Shown: positions 8,078 to 17,832, numbered from the stretch's first letter. The stretch is DNA of 64,000 nt from Agromyces marinus (GCF_021442325.1 NZ_CP087879.1:186001-250000); one strand, 5' to 3'. Notes: generated by a model from the letters alone, not told the origin. Made by a program: numbers and translations.

Positions 8078-9694
8078 TCACTCGCCCTCGAGCACGGCCA
8101 TCGCGGCGTTGTGGCCGCCGATGCCGCTGACCGCGCCTCCGCGCACCGCGCCCGATCCGCAGATCAGCACTCGCGGATGCCGCGTGGCGACACCCCACCG
8201 CTGTGCGGGCGTGGCGGGCGCGGCGTCCGGTTCCGACCACGGCCACGACAGCGGCCCGTGGAAGATGTTCCCGCCCGGCATGTTCAGTGCCGACTCGAGG
8301 TCGCGCGTGGTCTTCACCTCGATGCAGGGGCGGCCGGCGGCATCCGTCGCGATCACGTCTGCGATCGGTTCCGCGAGCACGGAGTCGAGCGATGCGAGCA
8401 CCGCGCGCTCGAGCCGGGCGCGCAGGTCGTCGTTGCCGTACGCGTCGACGAGCCGGTCGGGCACGTGCAGTCCGAAGACCGTGAGGGTCTGGGTCGCGGA
8501 CTCGGCCAGTTCCGGTCCGAGGATGCTGCGGTCGCTCAGCGTGTGGCAGTAGATCTCGCACGGGATCGGGTCGGGCAGCGTGCCCGCCGCCGCGTCGGCG
8601 AACGCGGCGTCGAGCTGGGTGCGGAGCTCGTTGATGTGGAACGTGCCCGCGAACGCGTGCTCGGGTGCGACCTCGGCGTCCGCGAGGCGCGGCAGTCGCG
8701 TGAGCAGGAGGTTGACCTTCACCTGAGCGCCCTCGGGGCGGTCGTCGCGCGTCGGGCGCGGTTCCCGGGCTGCGTCGGGGGCGGATGCCGCGAGGCCCTC
8801 GAGCACGGCCGGGGCGACGTTCGCGAGCACCGTGCCGGCCCGCGCCGTGTGCTCCCGGCCGGCTTCGCGCCAGCGCACCTCGCCGGTTCCGCCGTCGATG
8901 GCGACGACCTCGGCGCCCGTGCGGAGCTCGGCCCCGGCCTCGCGCGCGGCTCGCGCGAGTTCGCCCGTGACGGCGCCCATGCCGCCGACGGGCACGTCCC
9001 AGTCGCCGGTGCCGCCCCCGATGACGTGGTACAGGAAGCAGCGGTTCGCGTCGAGCGAGGTGTCGTCGAGGTCGGCGAAGGTGCCGATGAGGCCGTCGGT
9101 CGCGACGACGCCCCGCACGAGGTCGTCGGCGAATCGCGCGTCGATGCCCGCCCCGAGCGGCCGCTCGATGAACTCGTCCCAGACGCGGTCGTCGCCGACG
9201 AGGGCTCGGGCCTCGTCGCGGGTGGGCAGCGGTTCGATCAGGGTCGGGAAGAGCGACTCGGCCAGCCGTGCGGTGTCGGCGGCGAACGCGTCCCACGCGT
9301 CGGCGTCGTCGGCCGCGCCGACCCGGGCGAAGGCGGCGCGCGCGGCCCCGGCATCCGCTTCGCCGTCGATGAGGAGCCCGCGCGACGGGTCGCGCGGGTC
9401 GGGCGTGTACGAGGAGAACCGGCGGCGGACCAGGCGGATGTCGAGCCCGAGGTCGTCGATGATGCGCCGGGGGAGCAGGCTCACGAGGTACGAGTACCGG
9501 CTGAGCCGGGCATCCACCCCGGCGAAGGCCTCGGCCGAGATCGCGGCGCCGCCGACGTGGTCGTCGCGCTCGAGCAGCAGCACGCGCTTGCCCGCACGGG
9601 CGAGGTAGGCGGCGGCGGTCAGGCCGTTGTGGCCGCCCCCGACGATGATCACGTCGGGGGATGCGGCAGGGGTGCGTCGCGCGTCGGTGGGCAT
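8078..9694 (-). CDS. FAD-dependent oxidoreductase, phytoene dehydrogenase (CrtI)-like
   Basis: 538 residues. The N-terminal dinucleotide-binding motif GGGHNGLTAAAYLARAGKRV and LLLERDDHVGGAA bind FAD, and the C-terminal GPLSWPWSEPDAAPATPAQRWGVAT leads into CGSGAVRGGAVSGIGGHNAA, the second FAD contact of this family. Such proteins desaturate or oxidise carotenoids and other apolar substrates, but no carotenoid genes are nearby, so the substrate is open. The ATG at 9694 is supported by a TACGCT box 6 nt upstream. Confidence 0.85.
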   Translation of the reverse strand: MPTDARRTPAASPDVIIVGGGHNGLTAAAYLARAGKRVLLLERDDHVGGAAISAEAFAGVDARLSRYSYLVSLLPRRIIDDLGLDIRLVRRRFSSYTPDPRDPSRGLLIDGEADAGAARAAFARVGAADDADAWDAFAADTARLAESLFPTLIEPLPTRDEARALVGDDRVWDEFIERPLGAGIDARFADDLVRGVVATDGLIGTFADLDDTSLDANRCFLYHVIGGGTGDWDVPVGGMGAVTGELARAAREAGAELRTGAEVVAIDGGTGEVRWREAGREHTARAGTVLANVAPAVLEGLAASAPDAAREPRPTRDDRPEGAQVKVNLLLTRLPRLADAEVAPEHAFAGTFHINELRTQLDAAFADAAAGTLPDPIPCEIYCHTLSDRSILGPELAESATQTLTVFGLHVPDRLVDAYGNDDLRARLERAVLASLDSVLAEPIADVIATDAAGRPCIEVKTTRDLESALNMPGGNIFHGPLSWPWSEPDAAPATPAQRWGVATRHPRVLICGSGAVRGGAVSGIGGHNAAMAVLEGE

Positions 9695-9700
9695 CTCCCG

Positions 9701-9706
9701 AGCGTA
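9701..9706 (-). promoter_or_regulatory. -10-like box of the oxidoreductase gene
   Basis: TACGCT on the minus strand, 6 nt before the ATG at 9694. Confidence 0.5.
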
Positions 9707-9737
9707 GACGAGCGGATGCCGCGGGGCGCCGGCGCGT

Positions 9738-10136
9738 TCACTCGGTGCGGTCGAGCGTCCCGATGGGCGAGCCGTCCTCGCCGAGCACGGTCATCGTGTC
9801 GTTCGCGACCTCGGCGGTGTGCAGGCCCGACAGCCAGTCGTCGACGTCGGCGCACGCCATCTTCGTCGAGGCGACGTCCTCGAACTCGACCTGGTCGGCC
9901 TCGTTGATCGACCACGTGCCCGTGAGCCGGTTGCAGCCGTCGGTGCCGGTCAGGCCGCCGCCGTCGGCGAGCTCGAGGTACGGCGACCCCTCGGCCTCCG
10001 CGTCGCCCCACGTGCCGGTCGGATCCACGTCGCCGCCCGTGTCCTCACCCGACATGCCGCTGCATCCCGAGAGGGCGAGTGCCGCCGCGATCAGGCCGAC
10101 GGCGAGCCCCGCGCTGAGTCCCTGCCTGCTGCTCAT
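9738..10136 (-). CDS. META-domain lipoprotein
   Basis: 132 residues. A type II signal peptide with lipobox ALSGC (cysteine near residue 25) anchors it to the outer face of the membrane. After an acidic linker comes a short META/HslJ-like domain: GTWG, LADGGGLTGTDGCNRLTGTW and a late ACADVDDWL block, the family's conserved G-T/S-D-G-C-N motif included. The function of META lipoproteins is not settled. They are often linked to stress. The ATG at 10136 has a TACGCT box 6 nt upstream. Confidence 0.82.
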   Translation of the reverse strand: MSSRQGLSAGLAVGLIAAALALSGCSGMSGEDTGGDVDPTGTWGDAEAEGSPYLELADGGGLTGTDGCNRLTGTWSINEADQVEFEDVASTKMACADVDDWLSGLHTAEVANDTMTVLGEDGSPIGTLDRTE

Positions 10137-10142
10137 GGGCGC

Positions 10143-10148
10143 AGCGTA
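10143..10148 (-). promoter_or_regulatory. -10-like box of the META lipoprotein gene
   Basis: TACGCT on the minus strand, 6 nt before the ATG at 10136. Confidence 0.5.
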
Positions 10149-10181
10149 GCCGCGGCGGGCGTCAGCGTCATCCGTCGAAGG

Positions 10182-11177
10182 TCACCCGTCATGCGTCGGG
10201 GTGGGTTCGCTGCGAGCTGCCGCGCGCGCCAGCGCGTCGCGCGCGGCGACGACCGCAGGGCGGCGGGATGCCGCGCGACGGGTCGAGGAGAACACCTCCC
10301 GGAACGGGTCCGCCGGGAGCGACGCGAGCTGCACGCTCGGGGGTTCGCCGGCCCAGACGAGATCGGGCAGGAGCCCGACGGCGTTGCCCGAGCGGATCAG
10401 CCGGATGTGAGCCATGAGGTCGGCCGTCTCGAAGCGCACGTCGGGCTCGAACCCGGCCTGGCGGCACAGCTGCTCGGCCCACTCCCGCGACGCGGTGCCG
10501 CGCGGCTCCATGACCCACGGGCGATCGGCCGCCGCGGCGAGGCCGTCGTCGGCGACGAGCCGCAGCAGTTCGGTCGGGGCGTGCATGGGCAGGGCGGCGG
10601 CGACCGGGTCGGGGCGCGGCAGCCCGCGCCGGCGCGCCGACGGGTGCGGGGGCAGTGCGAGCCGGATCGCGTCTCGTGCGAGCGGCACCCGGTCGAGTTC
10701 GGCGTGCAGCGGGCGAGTGTGGCCCGGGTACTGCTCGGCGATCACGAGGTCGAAGTCGCGCGCGGCGACGTCGAACAGGGCGATCTCGGGCTCGCGCTCG
10801 GTGACCTCCACGCGCAGCGACGGGTGCTCCGCGGCGAGGAGGGTGAGCGCCTGCGGGACGACGGCGTGCGCCGCGGACTGGAACACCGCGATGCGCACCG
10901 TGCCGCTCACCGTGGTCAGCGAGCGCGCGACATCCGCTTCGGCCTCTTCCAGCCGTTCGAGCACGGCCTGGGCGTGGCCGACGAGCAGTTCGGCCTGGGG
11001 GGTGAGCTGCACGCGGCGGCCGACCTGCACGAGCAGTGGGACGCCCGCCTCCTTCTCGAGCTGGCTCAGCTGCTGCGAGACCGACGACGGGCTGTACGAG
11101 AGCGCCTCGGCGACGGCCGTGAGCGTGCCGCGCTGTGCGAGTTCGACCAGGAGGCGCAGGCGTCGGACGTCGAGCAT
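10182..11177 (-). CDS. LysR-family transcriptional regulator
   Basis: 331 residues. The N-terminal winged helix-turn-helix (LRLLVELAQRGTLTAVAEAL, SPSSVSQQLSQLEKEAGVPL) is followed by the linker helix and the two-lobed LysR effector domain. It is transcribed away from putA across a 173-bp gap, the usual place for a regulator of the divergent operon. Control of proline catabolism by proline or a related amino acid is therefore a reasonable inference. No clean T-N11-A operator could be picked out. Confidence 0.88.
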   Translation of the reverse strand: MLDVRRLRLLVELAQRGTLTAVAEALSYSPSSVSQQLSQLEKEAGVPLLVQVGRRVQLTPQAELLVGHAQAVLERLEEAEADVARSLTTVSGTVRIAVFQSAAHAVVPQALTLLAAEHPSLRVEVTEREPEIALFDVAARDFDLVIAEQYPGHTRPLHAELDRVPLARDAIRLALPPHPSARRRGLPRPDPVAAALPMHAPTELLRLVADDGLAAAADRPWVMEPRGTASREWAEQLCRQAGFEPDVRFETADLMAHIRLIRSGNAVGLLPDLVWAGEPPSVQLASLPADPFREVFSSTRRAASRRPAVVAARDALARAAARSEPTPTHDG

Positions 11178-11350
11178 GCGTGGTCGCCTCCTTTCGTGGC
11201 ATCCGTCGTCTCCCGCCGGGAATCATTCGGGAAACACGAACAGTATGCATCGGATTCATTCGCTGTACTGAACGGATGCCGGGGCGCACACTGGAAGGGC
11301 GGGGCCGACAGCTCCCGCGCGCCCGACCGAGACCGAAGGACATCGCCGTC

Positions 11351-14300
11351 GTGACCACACCGAAGCTGCTCGCGGACGTACTCCCCGACACCGACCACGT
11401 CATCGCGCTCGTCGAGCGCTGGCTCGCCGAGAGCGAGCGCCACCCCGTCGACCCCGCGGCCGAACGCCTCGCGGGCGTGCTCAAGGACCCGAACGGGCTC
11501 GCGTTCACCGTCGGGTTCGTCGACGGCGTCATGCGCCCCGAAGACCTCGGCGTCGCCGCGCGCAACCTCGCCGAGGTCGCGAAGCTCACCCCGAAGTTCC
11601 TGCCGTGGTTCCTCAAGGCCGCCATCCGCCTCGGCGGCGCGGTCGCCCCGCTGCTGCCGTGGATCGTCATCCCCATCGCGCGCCGGGTCCTCCGGGCCAT
11701 GGTCGGCCACCTCGTGCTCGACGCGACCCCCGCCAAGCTCGGTCCCGCCATCGCGAAGCTGCGCGAATCGGGCAACCGACTGAACCTCAACCTCCTCGGC
11801 GAGGCCGTCCTCGGCGAGCACGAGGCCGACCGTCGCCTGCAGGGCACGTACGACTTCCTCGCCCGCGACGACGTCGACTACGTCTCGATCAAGGTGTCGA
11901 GCGTCGTCAGCCAGCTCTCGATGTGGTCGTTCGACGAGGCCGTCGAGAAGGTCGTCGCGAAGCTCACCCCGCTCTACGAGCTCGCAGCGCGGGGAGCGGC
12001 GCAGGGCAAGGCCAAGTTCATCAACCTCGACATGGAGGAGTACCGCGACCTCGACCTCACGATCGCGGTCTTCAAGCAGGTGCTCGAGCAGCCGCAGCTG
12101 CAGCAGCTCGAGGCCGGCATCGTGCTCCAGACCTACCTGCCCGACGCGCTCGGCGCCATCCAGGACCTCACCGAGTGGGCGCAGGCCCGTCGCGCCGCCG
12201 GCGGCGCTCCCATCAAGGTCCGCGTCGTCAAGGGCGCGAACCTCGCCATGGAGACCGTCGACGCCCACATCCACGACTGGCCGCTCGCGACCTACTCGAC
12301 CAAGCAGGACTCCGACACCAACTACAAGCGCGTCCTGCACTGGTCGATGACGCCCGAGCGCATCGACGCCGTCAAGCTCGGCATCGCCGGCCACAACCTG
12401 TTCGACGTCGCCCACGCCCACCTCACCGCGAAGGAGCGCGGCGTCGAGCACGGCGTCGAGTTCGAGATGCTGCTCGGCATGGCCACCGGCCAGGCCGAGG
12501 CCGTGCGCGGCGACGTCGGCCGGCTACTGCTCTACACGCCCGTCGTGAACCCGTCGGAGTTCGACGTCGCCATCGCCTACCTGATCCGCCGGCTCGAGGA
12601 GAACGCGAGCCAGGAGAACTTCATGTCGGCAGTGTTCGAACTCTCGCAGGACCGCGGCCTGTTCGACCGCGAACGCGACCGCTACCTCCGCTCGCTCGAC
12701 GCGCTCGACGGCGTGCCCGCCGACGCATCCGCACCCGCCCCGAACCGGACCCAGAACCGCCGCACCGAATGGGACGAGCAGGACGCCGCCGACCTCGGCG
12801 CCGTCGCCGGCGCGCCCGCGCCCGGCGACGAGCACGAGGGGTCCCTGACGAGCGTCGTGCTCGGCATCACGCGCGGTTCGGCAGCCGACGGCGAGGTGAC
12901 GGATGCCGCGGCATCCGCTCATCTCGCCGGATCCGGCCTCACGGGGCCCGGCGTCACCCCGGGCTTCCGCAACGAACCCGACACCGACCCCGCCCTCGCG
13001 GCGAACCGCGACTGGGGACGCCGGATCCTCGCCCGGGTTCCGGGATCGACGCTCGGCATCGACACGCTGCGGGCCAACCGCATCGAGACCGCCGACGAGC
13101 TCGAGTCGCTCATGACCGCCGTCACCGAGCGCGGCGCCGCATGGGGCGCCCTGTCCGGGGACGAGCGCGCGGCTGTGCTGCATCGCGCCGGCCTCGCGCT
13201 CGCCGCGAACCGCGACCGCCTCATCGAGGTCATGGCCGCTGAGACCGGCAAGACCATCGACCAGGCCGACCCCGAGATCAGCGAGGCGATCGACTTCGCG
13301 CACTACTACGCCGAGCGCGCCCGCGAACTCGACCACGTGCAGGGCGCCCGCTTCGTGCCCTCGAAGCTGACCGTCGTCACGCCGCCGTGGAACTTCCCCG
13401 TCGCGATCCCCGCCGGCGGCGTGCTCGCGGCGCTCGCCGCGGGCTCGGGCGTCATCATCAAGCCCGCGAAGCTCTCGCAGCGCTCGGGTGCGGTCATGGT
13501 CGAGGCGCTGTGGGAGGCCGGCATCCCCAAGGACCTCCTCGCGCTCGTCGACCTCGGCTCGCGCGATCTCGGCACCAAGCTCGTCTCCGACGAGAAGGTC
13601 GACCGCGTCATCCTCACGGGCGCCTACGAGACGGCAGAGCTGTTCCGGTCGTTCCGCAAGGACCTGCCGCTGCTCGCCGAGACGAGCGGCAAGAACGCGA
13701 TCATCGTCACGCCGTCGGCCGACCTCGACCTCGCGGCATCCGACGTCGTCAAGAGCGCGTTCGGCCACGCCGGCCAGAAGTGCTCGGCCGCGTCGCTCGT
13801 GATCCTGGTCGGGTCGGTCGCGAAGTCCGAGCGGTTCCGCCGCCAGCTCGTGGACGCCGCGACGAGCTTGCGCGTCGGCTGGCCCGAGCACCCCTCCAGC
13901 CAGATGGGGCCCCTCGTGGAGCCCGCGGACGGCAAGCTGCTGCACGCCCTGACCACGCTCGGCGCCGACGAGGAATGGCTCGTCGAACCGCGACGGCTCG
14001 ACGACACCGGCCGGCTCTGGTCGCCCGGAGTTCGCGCGAACGTCAAGCCCGGGTCGTACTTCCACCTCACCGAGTTCTTCGGACCGGTGCTCGGCATCAT
14101 GCACGCGAAGGACCTCGACGAGGCCATCCGCTTCCAGAACGCCGTCGACTTCGGGCTCACCGCCGGCCTGCACTCGCTCGACGCCGACGAGCTCGCGACG
14201 TGGCTCGACCGGGTCGAGGCCGGCAACCTGTACGTCAACCGCGGCATCACCGGCGCGATCGTGCAGCGCCAGCCGTTCGGCGGATGGAAGCGCTCCTCCG

Positions 14301-14989
14301 TCGGCGCGGGCGCGAAGGCCGGCGGACCGAACTACCTGTTCGGGCTCGGCGACTGGGCGCCCGACCACTCCGAACCGAGCCGGTCGCTGCACCTGCGCGG
14401 GCTCGAGCAGCGCGTGAGCGACCTCATCGAGGCCTCGCAGTCCTCCCTCGCCTACGAGGAGTACGAGGTGCTGCGCAGGTCGGCGCTCTCCGACGCGGTC
14501 GCGTGGGCCGACGAGTACGCCACGGTGAAGGACGTGTCGGGCCTGGGCGTCGAGCGGAACCTGTTCCGCTACCTGCCCGTGCCGGTCACCGTCCGCGTCA
14601 GCGAGGACGCCGCGCTCGCGGACGGCCTGCGCATCATCGCGGCGGGCCTGCTCGCCAGGTCGCCGCTCGCGGTCTCGACCGCGCACGAGCTGCCGAAGGG
14701 CGTCCGCGCACTGCTCGCGGCCCGCGACATCCGCATCGTCCGCGAGGGCGACGCCGGCTGGATCGACCGCGCCGCGAAGGGCGAGGTCACCGGGCGGGTG
14801 CGCCTGCTCGGCGGCTCGCCGAGCGCCCTCGCCGAGGCGACGGGCGGCACGCCCGACCTCGCGGTGTGGTCGCACCCGGCGACGCCGTCGGGTCGTGTCG
14901 AGCTGCTGCCGTTCCTGCACGAGCAGGCGATCTCGATCACGAACCACCGCTTCGGCAACCCGACCACGATCTCGGACGGGGTCATCTAG
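11351..14989 (+). CDS. putA: Bifunctional proline dehydrogenase / P5C dehydrogenase
   Basis: 1212 residues, oxidising proline to glutamate in two steps. The FAD-dependent proline dehydrogenase barrel covers about residues 90-490 (KVSSVVSQLSMW, FINLDMEEYRDLDLT, VRVVKGANLAME, GIAGHNLFDVAHA). The aldehyde dehydrogenase covers about 570-1060, with LAETSGKNAI and the catalytic cysteine in GHAGQKCSAAS. A C-terminal domain follows. No N-terminal ribbon-helix-helix domain is present, so control probably lies with the divergent LysR gene. The GTG at 11351 follows GAAGGA, and the longer upstream frame is rejected. The TAG stop (14987-14989) lies inside the CTAGC target duplication of the adjoining insertion sequence, so the protein is intact. 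Confidence 0.95.
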   Translation: MTTPKLLADVLPDTDHVIALVERWLAESERHPVDPAAERLAGVLKDPNGLAFTVGFVDGVMRPEDLGVAARNLAEVAKLTPKFLPWFLKAAIRLGGAVAPLLPWIVIPIARRVLRAMVGHLVLDATPAKLGPAIAKLRESGNRLNLNLLGEAVLGEHEADRRLQGTYDFLARDDVDYVSIKVSSVVSQLSMWSFDEAVEKVVAKLTPLYELAARGAAQGKAKFINLDMEEYRDLDLTIAVFKQVLEQPQLQQLEAGIVLQTYLPDALGAIQDLTEWAQARRAAGGAPIKVRVVKGANLAMETVDAHIHDWPLATYSTKQDSDTNYKRVLHWSMTPERIDAVKLGIAGHNLFDVAHAHLTAKERGVEHGVEFEMLLGMATGQAEAVRGDVGRLLLYTPVVNPSEFDVAIAYLIRRLEENASQENFMSAVFELSQDRGLFDRERDRYLRSLDALDGVPADASAPAPNRTQNRRTEWDEQDAADLGAVAGAPAPGDEHEGSLTSVVLGITRGSAADGEVTDAAASAHLAGSGLTGPGVTPGFRNEPDTDPALAANRDWGRRILARVPGSTLGIDTLRANRIETADELESLMTAVTERGAAWGALSGDERAAVLHRAGLALAANRDRLIEVMAAETGKTIDQADPEISEAIDFAHYYAERARELDHVQGARFVPSKLTVVTPPWNFPVAIPAGGVLAALAAGSGVIIKPAKLSQRSGAVMVEALWEAGIPKDLLALVDLGSRDLGTKLVSDEKVDRVILTGAYETAELFRSFRKDLPLLAETSGKNAIIVTPSADLDLAASDVVKSAFGHAGQKCSAASLVILVGSVAKSERFRRQLVDAATSLRVGWPEHPSSQMGPLVEPADGKLLHALTTLGADEEWLVEPRRLDDTGRLWSPGVRANVKPGSYFHLTEFFGPVLGIMHAKDLDEAIRFQNAVDFGLTAGLHSLDADELATWLDRVEAGNLYVNRGITGAIVQRQPFGGWKRSSVGAGAKAGGPNYLFGLGDWAPDHSEPSRSLHLRGLEQRVSDLIEASQSSLAYEEYEVLRRSALSDAVAWADEYATVKDVSGLGVERNLFRYLPVPVTVRVSEDAALADGLRIIAAGLLARSPLAVSTAHELPKGVRALLAARDIRIVREGDAGWIDRAAKGEVTGRVRLLGGSPSALAEATGGTPDLAVWSHPATPSGRVELLPFLHEQAISITNHRFGNPTTISDGVI

Positions 14990-14990
14990 C

Positions 14991-16066
14991 TGTACTTCCC
15001 ACGGTGGTTGTGTGCAGCGTGGTGTGACGGGGTGAGGTGAGGACCTCCGGTATCGATGTGGGTTACCACACTCACTCGACACAACGGAGGTCCTCGTGTC
15101 CTACGCTACCCATGCCCGTGCTGCGCTCACCGTGACCGGGCGGATCAAGATCGCGTTGCTCGTCGTCGACGACGGGTGGACACAGGCTCGTGTCGCTGAA
15201 CGGTTCCAGGTCGCTCGTGGCACGGTGTCGAAGTGGGTCGCCCGGTACCGGGCAGGCGGGCGTGCGGCGATGCAGGATCGGTCCTCGAAGCCGAAGGTCT
15301 CGCCGTCGCGGACGCCGCAGCGCACCGAGCGTCGCATCATCGGGTTGCGGGTGAACCGGCGCTGGGGTCCGCACCGGATCGCGTACCACCTCGGCCTGCC
15401 GCAGTCGACGGTCTCGAAGGTGCTGAACCGGTACCGGGTGCCGCTGCTGGGACAGGTCGACAAGAACACCGGAGTCCGGGTCCGCAAGCCCAAGCCCGTC
15501 CGCTACGAACGCGCCGTGCCGGGCGAACTGGTGCACGTGGACGTGAAGAAACTCGGCCGCATCCCCGACGGCGGCGGGTGGCGCACCCTGGGCCGTTCCG
15601 CAGGGCGCAAGCACCGGTCCGGGGCCGGCTACTCGTACCTGCATTCCGCGATCGATGACCATGCCCGCCTGGTGTACTCCGAGATCCTCGACGACGAACG
15701 CAAGGACACCGCCGCGGGGTTCTGGGAACGCGCGAACGCGTTCTACACCGGCCACGGCATCACCGTGCAACGCGTGATGACGGACAACGGGTCCTGCTAC
15801 CGCTCGAAGGCATTCAACGACGCGCTCGGCGAGAACGTGACGCACAAGTACACCCGCCCGTACCGGCCACAGACGAACGGCAAGATCGAGCGGTTCCACC
15901 GCACCCTCGCCGACGAATGGGCATACGCCCGGCACTACGCGTCAGACCAGCAGCGCGCCACGAGCTACCCCGACTGGCTGCATCACTACAATCACCACAG
16001 ACCCCACACCGGGATCGGCGGCCTCGCACCCATCGACCGCGTCCACAACGTCAGTGGGAAGAACAA
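14991..16066 (+). mobile_element. IS481-family insertion sequence
   Basis: About 1076 bp. The ends are imperfect inverted repeats, TGTACTTCCCAC on the left (from 14991) and, read inward, TGTTCTTCCCAC on the right (to 16065), with a further GTTGTG match inside. The flanks show CTAGC on both sides (14986-14990 and 16067-16071), a target duplication of the CTAG type known for this family. It holds one transposase gene, which appears intact. The left CTAG supplies the stop codon of putA and the right CTAG that of the transposase. Confidence 0.9.
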
Positions 16067-16070
16067 CTAG
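15096..16070 (+). CDS. IS481-family transposase
   Basis: 324 residues. An N-terminal helix-turn-helix (DDGWTQARVAERFQVARGTV, second HTH around 80-110) is followed by the retroviral-type catalytic core with Asp149 in HVDVKK, Asp230 in VMTDNGS and Glu265 in NGKIERFH (34 residues between the last two), then the GGLAPIDRV tail. It cuts and joins DNA at the element's ends. The GTG start follows GGAGG at 15086-15090. The stop codon TAG (16068-16070) lies in the target duplication, outside the element. All catalytic residues are present, so it may be active. Confidence 0.93.
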   Translation: MSYATHARAALTVTGRIKIALLVVDDGWTQARVAERFQVARGTVSKWVARYRAGGRAAMQDRSSKPKVSPSRTPQRTERRIIGLRVNRRWGPHRIAYHLGLPQSTVSKVLNRYRVPLLGQVDKNTGVRVRKPKPVRYERAVPGELVHVDVKKLGRIPDGGGWRTLGRSAGRKHRSGAGYSYLHSAIDDHARLVYSEILDDERKDTAAGFWERANAFYTGHGITVQRVMTDNGSCYRSKAFNDALGENVTHKYTRPYRPQTNGKIERFHRTLADEWAYARHYASDQQRATSYPDWLHHYNHHRPHTGIGGLAPIDRVHNVSGKNN

Positions 16071-16121
16071 CGCGCCGGCGGCGGGCGCCGGGCGCTCGCC
16101 GCCCGGGTGCCAACCGGAACA

Positions 16122-16176
16122 CATGAGAATCCGGCCGATGCCCCCTCCAGCGGGGGACATCGGCCGGATTCTCATG
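16122..16176. terminator. Long near-perfect hairpin downstream of putA/IS481
   Basis: Arms 16122-16140 and 16158-16176 are perfectly complementary over 19 bp (core GAGAATCCGGCCGATG), and five further C:G pairs continue inward after one bulged A, leaving a 6-nt loop. It lies 15 bp before the 52-bp repeat copy at 16192. It probably served as a two-way terminator between putA and the gene that once ended here. No T-run follows. The 304-bp gap 16071-16374 otherwise holds the repeat copy and the permease leader. Confidence 0.6.
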
Positions 16177-16191
16177 CAGAACGGCGGCGCC

Positions 16192-16243
16192 TCACTCGCG
16201 CCCGCGGTTGCGGCGACGGATGGCGCGGGGCGCCCGCCCGCCG
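16192..16243 (-). repeat. 52-bp direct repeat, copy A (detached 3' end of the protease gene)
   Basis: Identical to 19150-19201 except for one base (C at 16201 against G at 19159). In copy B it encodes the last 16 codons and the stop of the retropepsin-like protease, so copy A is a detached gene end. The two copies bound the arcD-arcA pair. GGAAC follows both copies, offset by one base. Confidence 0.88.
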
Positions 16244-16374
16244 GGAACCCGCCGCCGCACCACCTCGCCTCGGCTCTTGTGCGTGCCCCGAATCCTGCGC
16301 TAGACACTGAACAGGTTGCGACAGCGCATCTCGGACCGACCGTTCCGCGGAGGCCCGGGTGGGGAGGGGCCCTG

Positions 16375-17832
16375 ATGGCATCGACCACCGGGCAGCGGGC
16401 GACATCGAAGCTCGGCCTGCCCGCGCTCACCGGCATGGTCGTCGGATCAATGGTCGGTGCGGGCGTCTTCCAGCTTCCGGCGCGCTTCGCCGGCCAGACC
16501 GGCGTGTACGGGGCGGTCATCGCCTGGGCGATCGCCGGACTCGGAATGCTGACGCTCGCGCTCGTCTTCCAGACGCTCGCGATGCGGAAGCCGAAGCTCG
16601 ACAACGGGGTCTACGTCTACGCACGGACCGGGTTCGGCGTGTACCCGGGGTTCCTCTCCGCTGTCGGCTACTGGGCGTCGGCGTGCGCGGGCAACGCGTT
16701 CTACTGGGTGCTCATCATGACCACCCTCTCGCAGCTGTTCCCCGAGCTCTCCCCGGTGCTCGGCGAGGGCGACACGTGGCCCGCGTTCATCGTCTCGGTG
16801 GCCGCGGTGTGGGGCGTCTTCCTGCTGATCCGGCGGGGCGTGCGCGAGGCCGCCGCCGTGAACTTCATCGTGACGATCGCCAAGCTGGTGCCGCTCGCCC
16901 TCTTCCTCCTGCTCGTCGCCTTCTTCTTCGACTGGGACGTCTTCGTCGGCAACCTCTCGGGCGATGCAGGCGCCGGCGGCGACTCGCTGTTCGCGCAGGT
17001 GCAGGGCACGATGCTCATCACCGTGTTCGTCTTCCTCGGCATCGAGGGAGCGAGCGTGTACTCGCGCTACGCGAAGAAGCGGTCGGACGTCGGCCGCGCC
17101 ACCGTGCTCGGATTCCTCTCGGTGCTGGCGCTCTTCGCTTCGGTCTCGATCCTGTCGTACGGAATCCTGCCGCAGGCCGAGATCGCCGCCCTCCCGCAAC
17201 CATCGGCGGGCGGCGTGCTCGAGGCGGCAGTCGGGCCGTGGGGCGGTGCGTTCATCCGCGTCGGACTCATCATCTCGGTGCTCGGCGCCTACCTGGCGTG
17301 GCAACTGCTCGCCGCCGACGTCGTCTTCGCCGCGGCGAAGGACCAGGATCTCCCGCGCTACTTCGCGAAGCAGAACTCCCGCGAGGTTCCGGAGCGCGCG
17401 GTGCTGTGGACCTCGATCCTCGTCACGCTCATCCTGTTCCTCGTCCAGTTCGTCGAGGACGCGCTCGACTTCACGCTCGACCTCACCGCGGCGCTCTCGC
17501 TCGCGCCGTACGCGCTCGCGAGCGCCTACGCCGTGAAGATCGCGATACGACGCGACGGGTACGAGGGCGCAGCGCCCGCGCGCCGCAACCGCGAACTCGT
17601 GATCGCGGCGATCTCCACGGCGTACACGCTCTTCCTGATCTGGGCTGCCGGCTACGTGTTCCTCTTCATCGCATGCATCCTGCTCGCGCCCGCGACGGCG
17701 CTCTACGTCGTCGCCCGACGTCAGCAGCAGGCGAAGGTCTTCACCCCCGCCGGGCTCGTCGTCTTCATCGTGATCGTCGCATTCGCCGTGGTGGGCGTGG
17801 TCCTGCTCGCCACCGGAAGCGTCCAGCTCTGA
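16375..17832 (+). CDS. arcD: APC-family basic amino acid antiporter, ArcD-like
   Basis: 485 residues with about 12 membrane helices. The N-terminal [20 protein letters not shown] is the APC substrate-binding break in helix 1, and [21 protein letters not shown] is the conserved helix 6 and loop. The protein fits the basic amino acid/polyamine antiporter group that exchanges arginine for ornithine. The next gene, 35 bp on, is arginine deiminase, which supports an arginine substrate. The ATG at 16375 follows a GGGGAGGGG ribosome-binding site, and the longer frame back to 16054 passes through the hairpin and is rejected. Confidence 0.85.
   Translation: MASTTGQRATSKLGLPALTGMVVGSMVGAGVFQLPARFAGQTGVYGAVIAWAIAGLGMLTLALVFQTLAMRKPKLDNGVYVYARTGFGVYPGFLSAVGYWASACAGNAFYWVLIMTTLSQLFPELSPVLGEGDTWPAFIVSVAAVWGVFLLIRRGVREAAAVNFIVTIAKLVPLALFLLLVAFFFDWDVFVGNLSGDAGAGGDSLFAQVQGTMLITVFVFLGIEGASVYSRYAKKRSDVGRATVLGFLSVLALFASVSILSYGILPQAEIAALPQPSAGGVLEAAVGPWGGAFIRVGLIISVLGAYLAWQLLAADVVFAAAKDQDLPRYFAKQNSREVPERAVLWTSILVTLILFLVQFVEDALDFTLDLTAALSLAPYALASAYAVKIAIRRDGYEGAAPARRNRELVIAAISTAYTLFLIWAAGYVFLFIACILLAPATALYVVARRQQQAKVFTPAGLVVFIVIVAFAVVGVVLLATGSVQL

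Noticed and set aside
12524-15082. An 852-codon open frame antisense to putA
   Set aside because: Typical GC-rich shadow of a strongly biased gene, with no domain, while putA is complete.
16054-16374. Earlier start for the arcD-like gene
   Set aside because: The frame would pass through the long hairpin and the 52-bp repeat. The ATG at 16375 has a good ribosome-binding site and begins the family domain.
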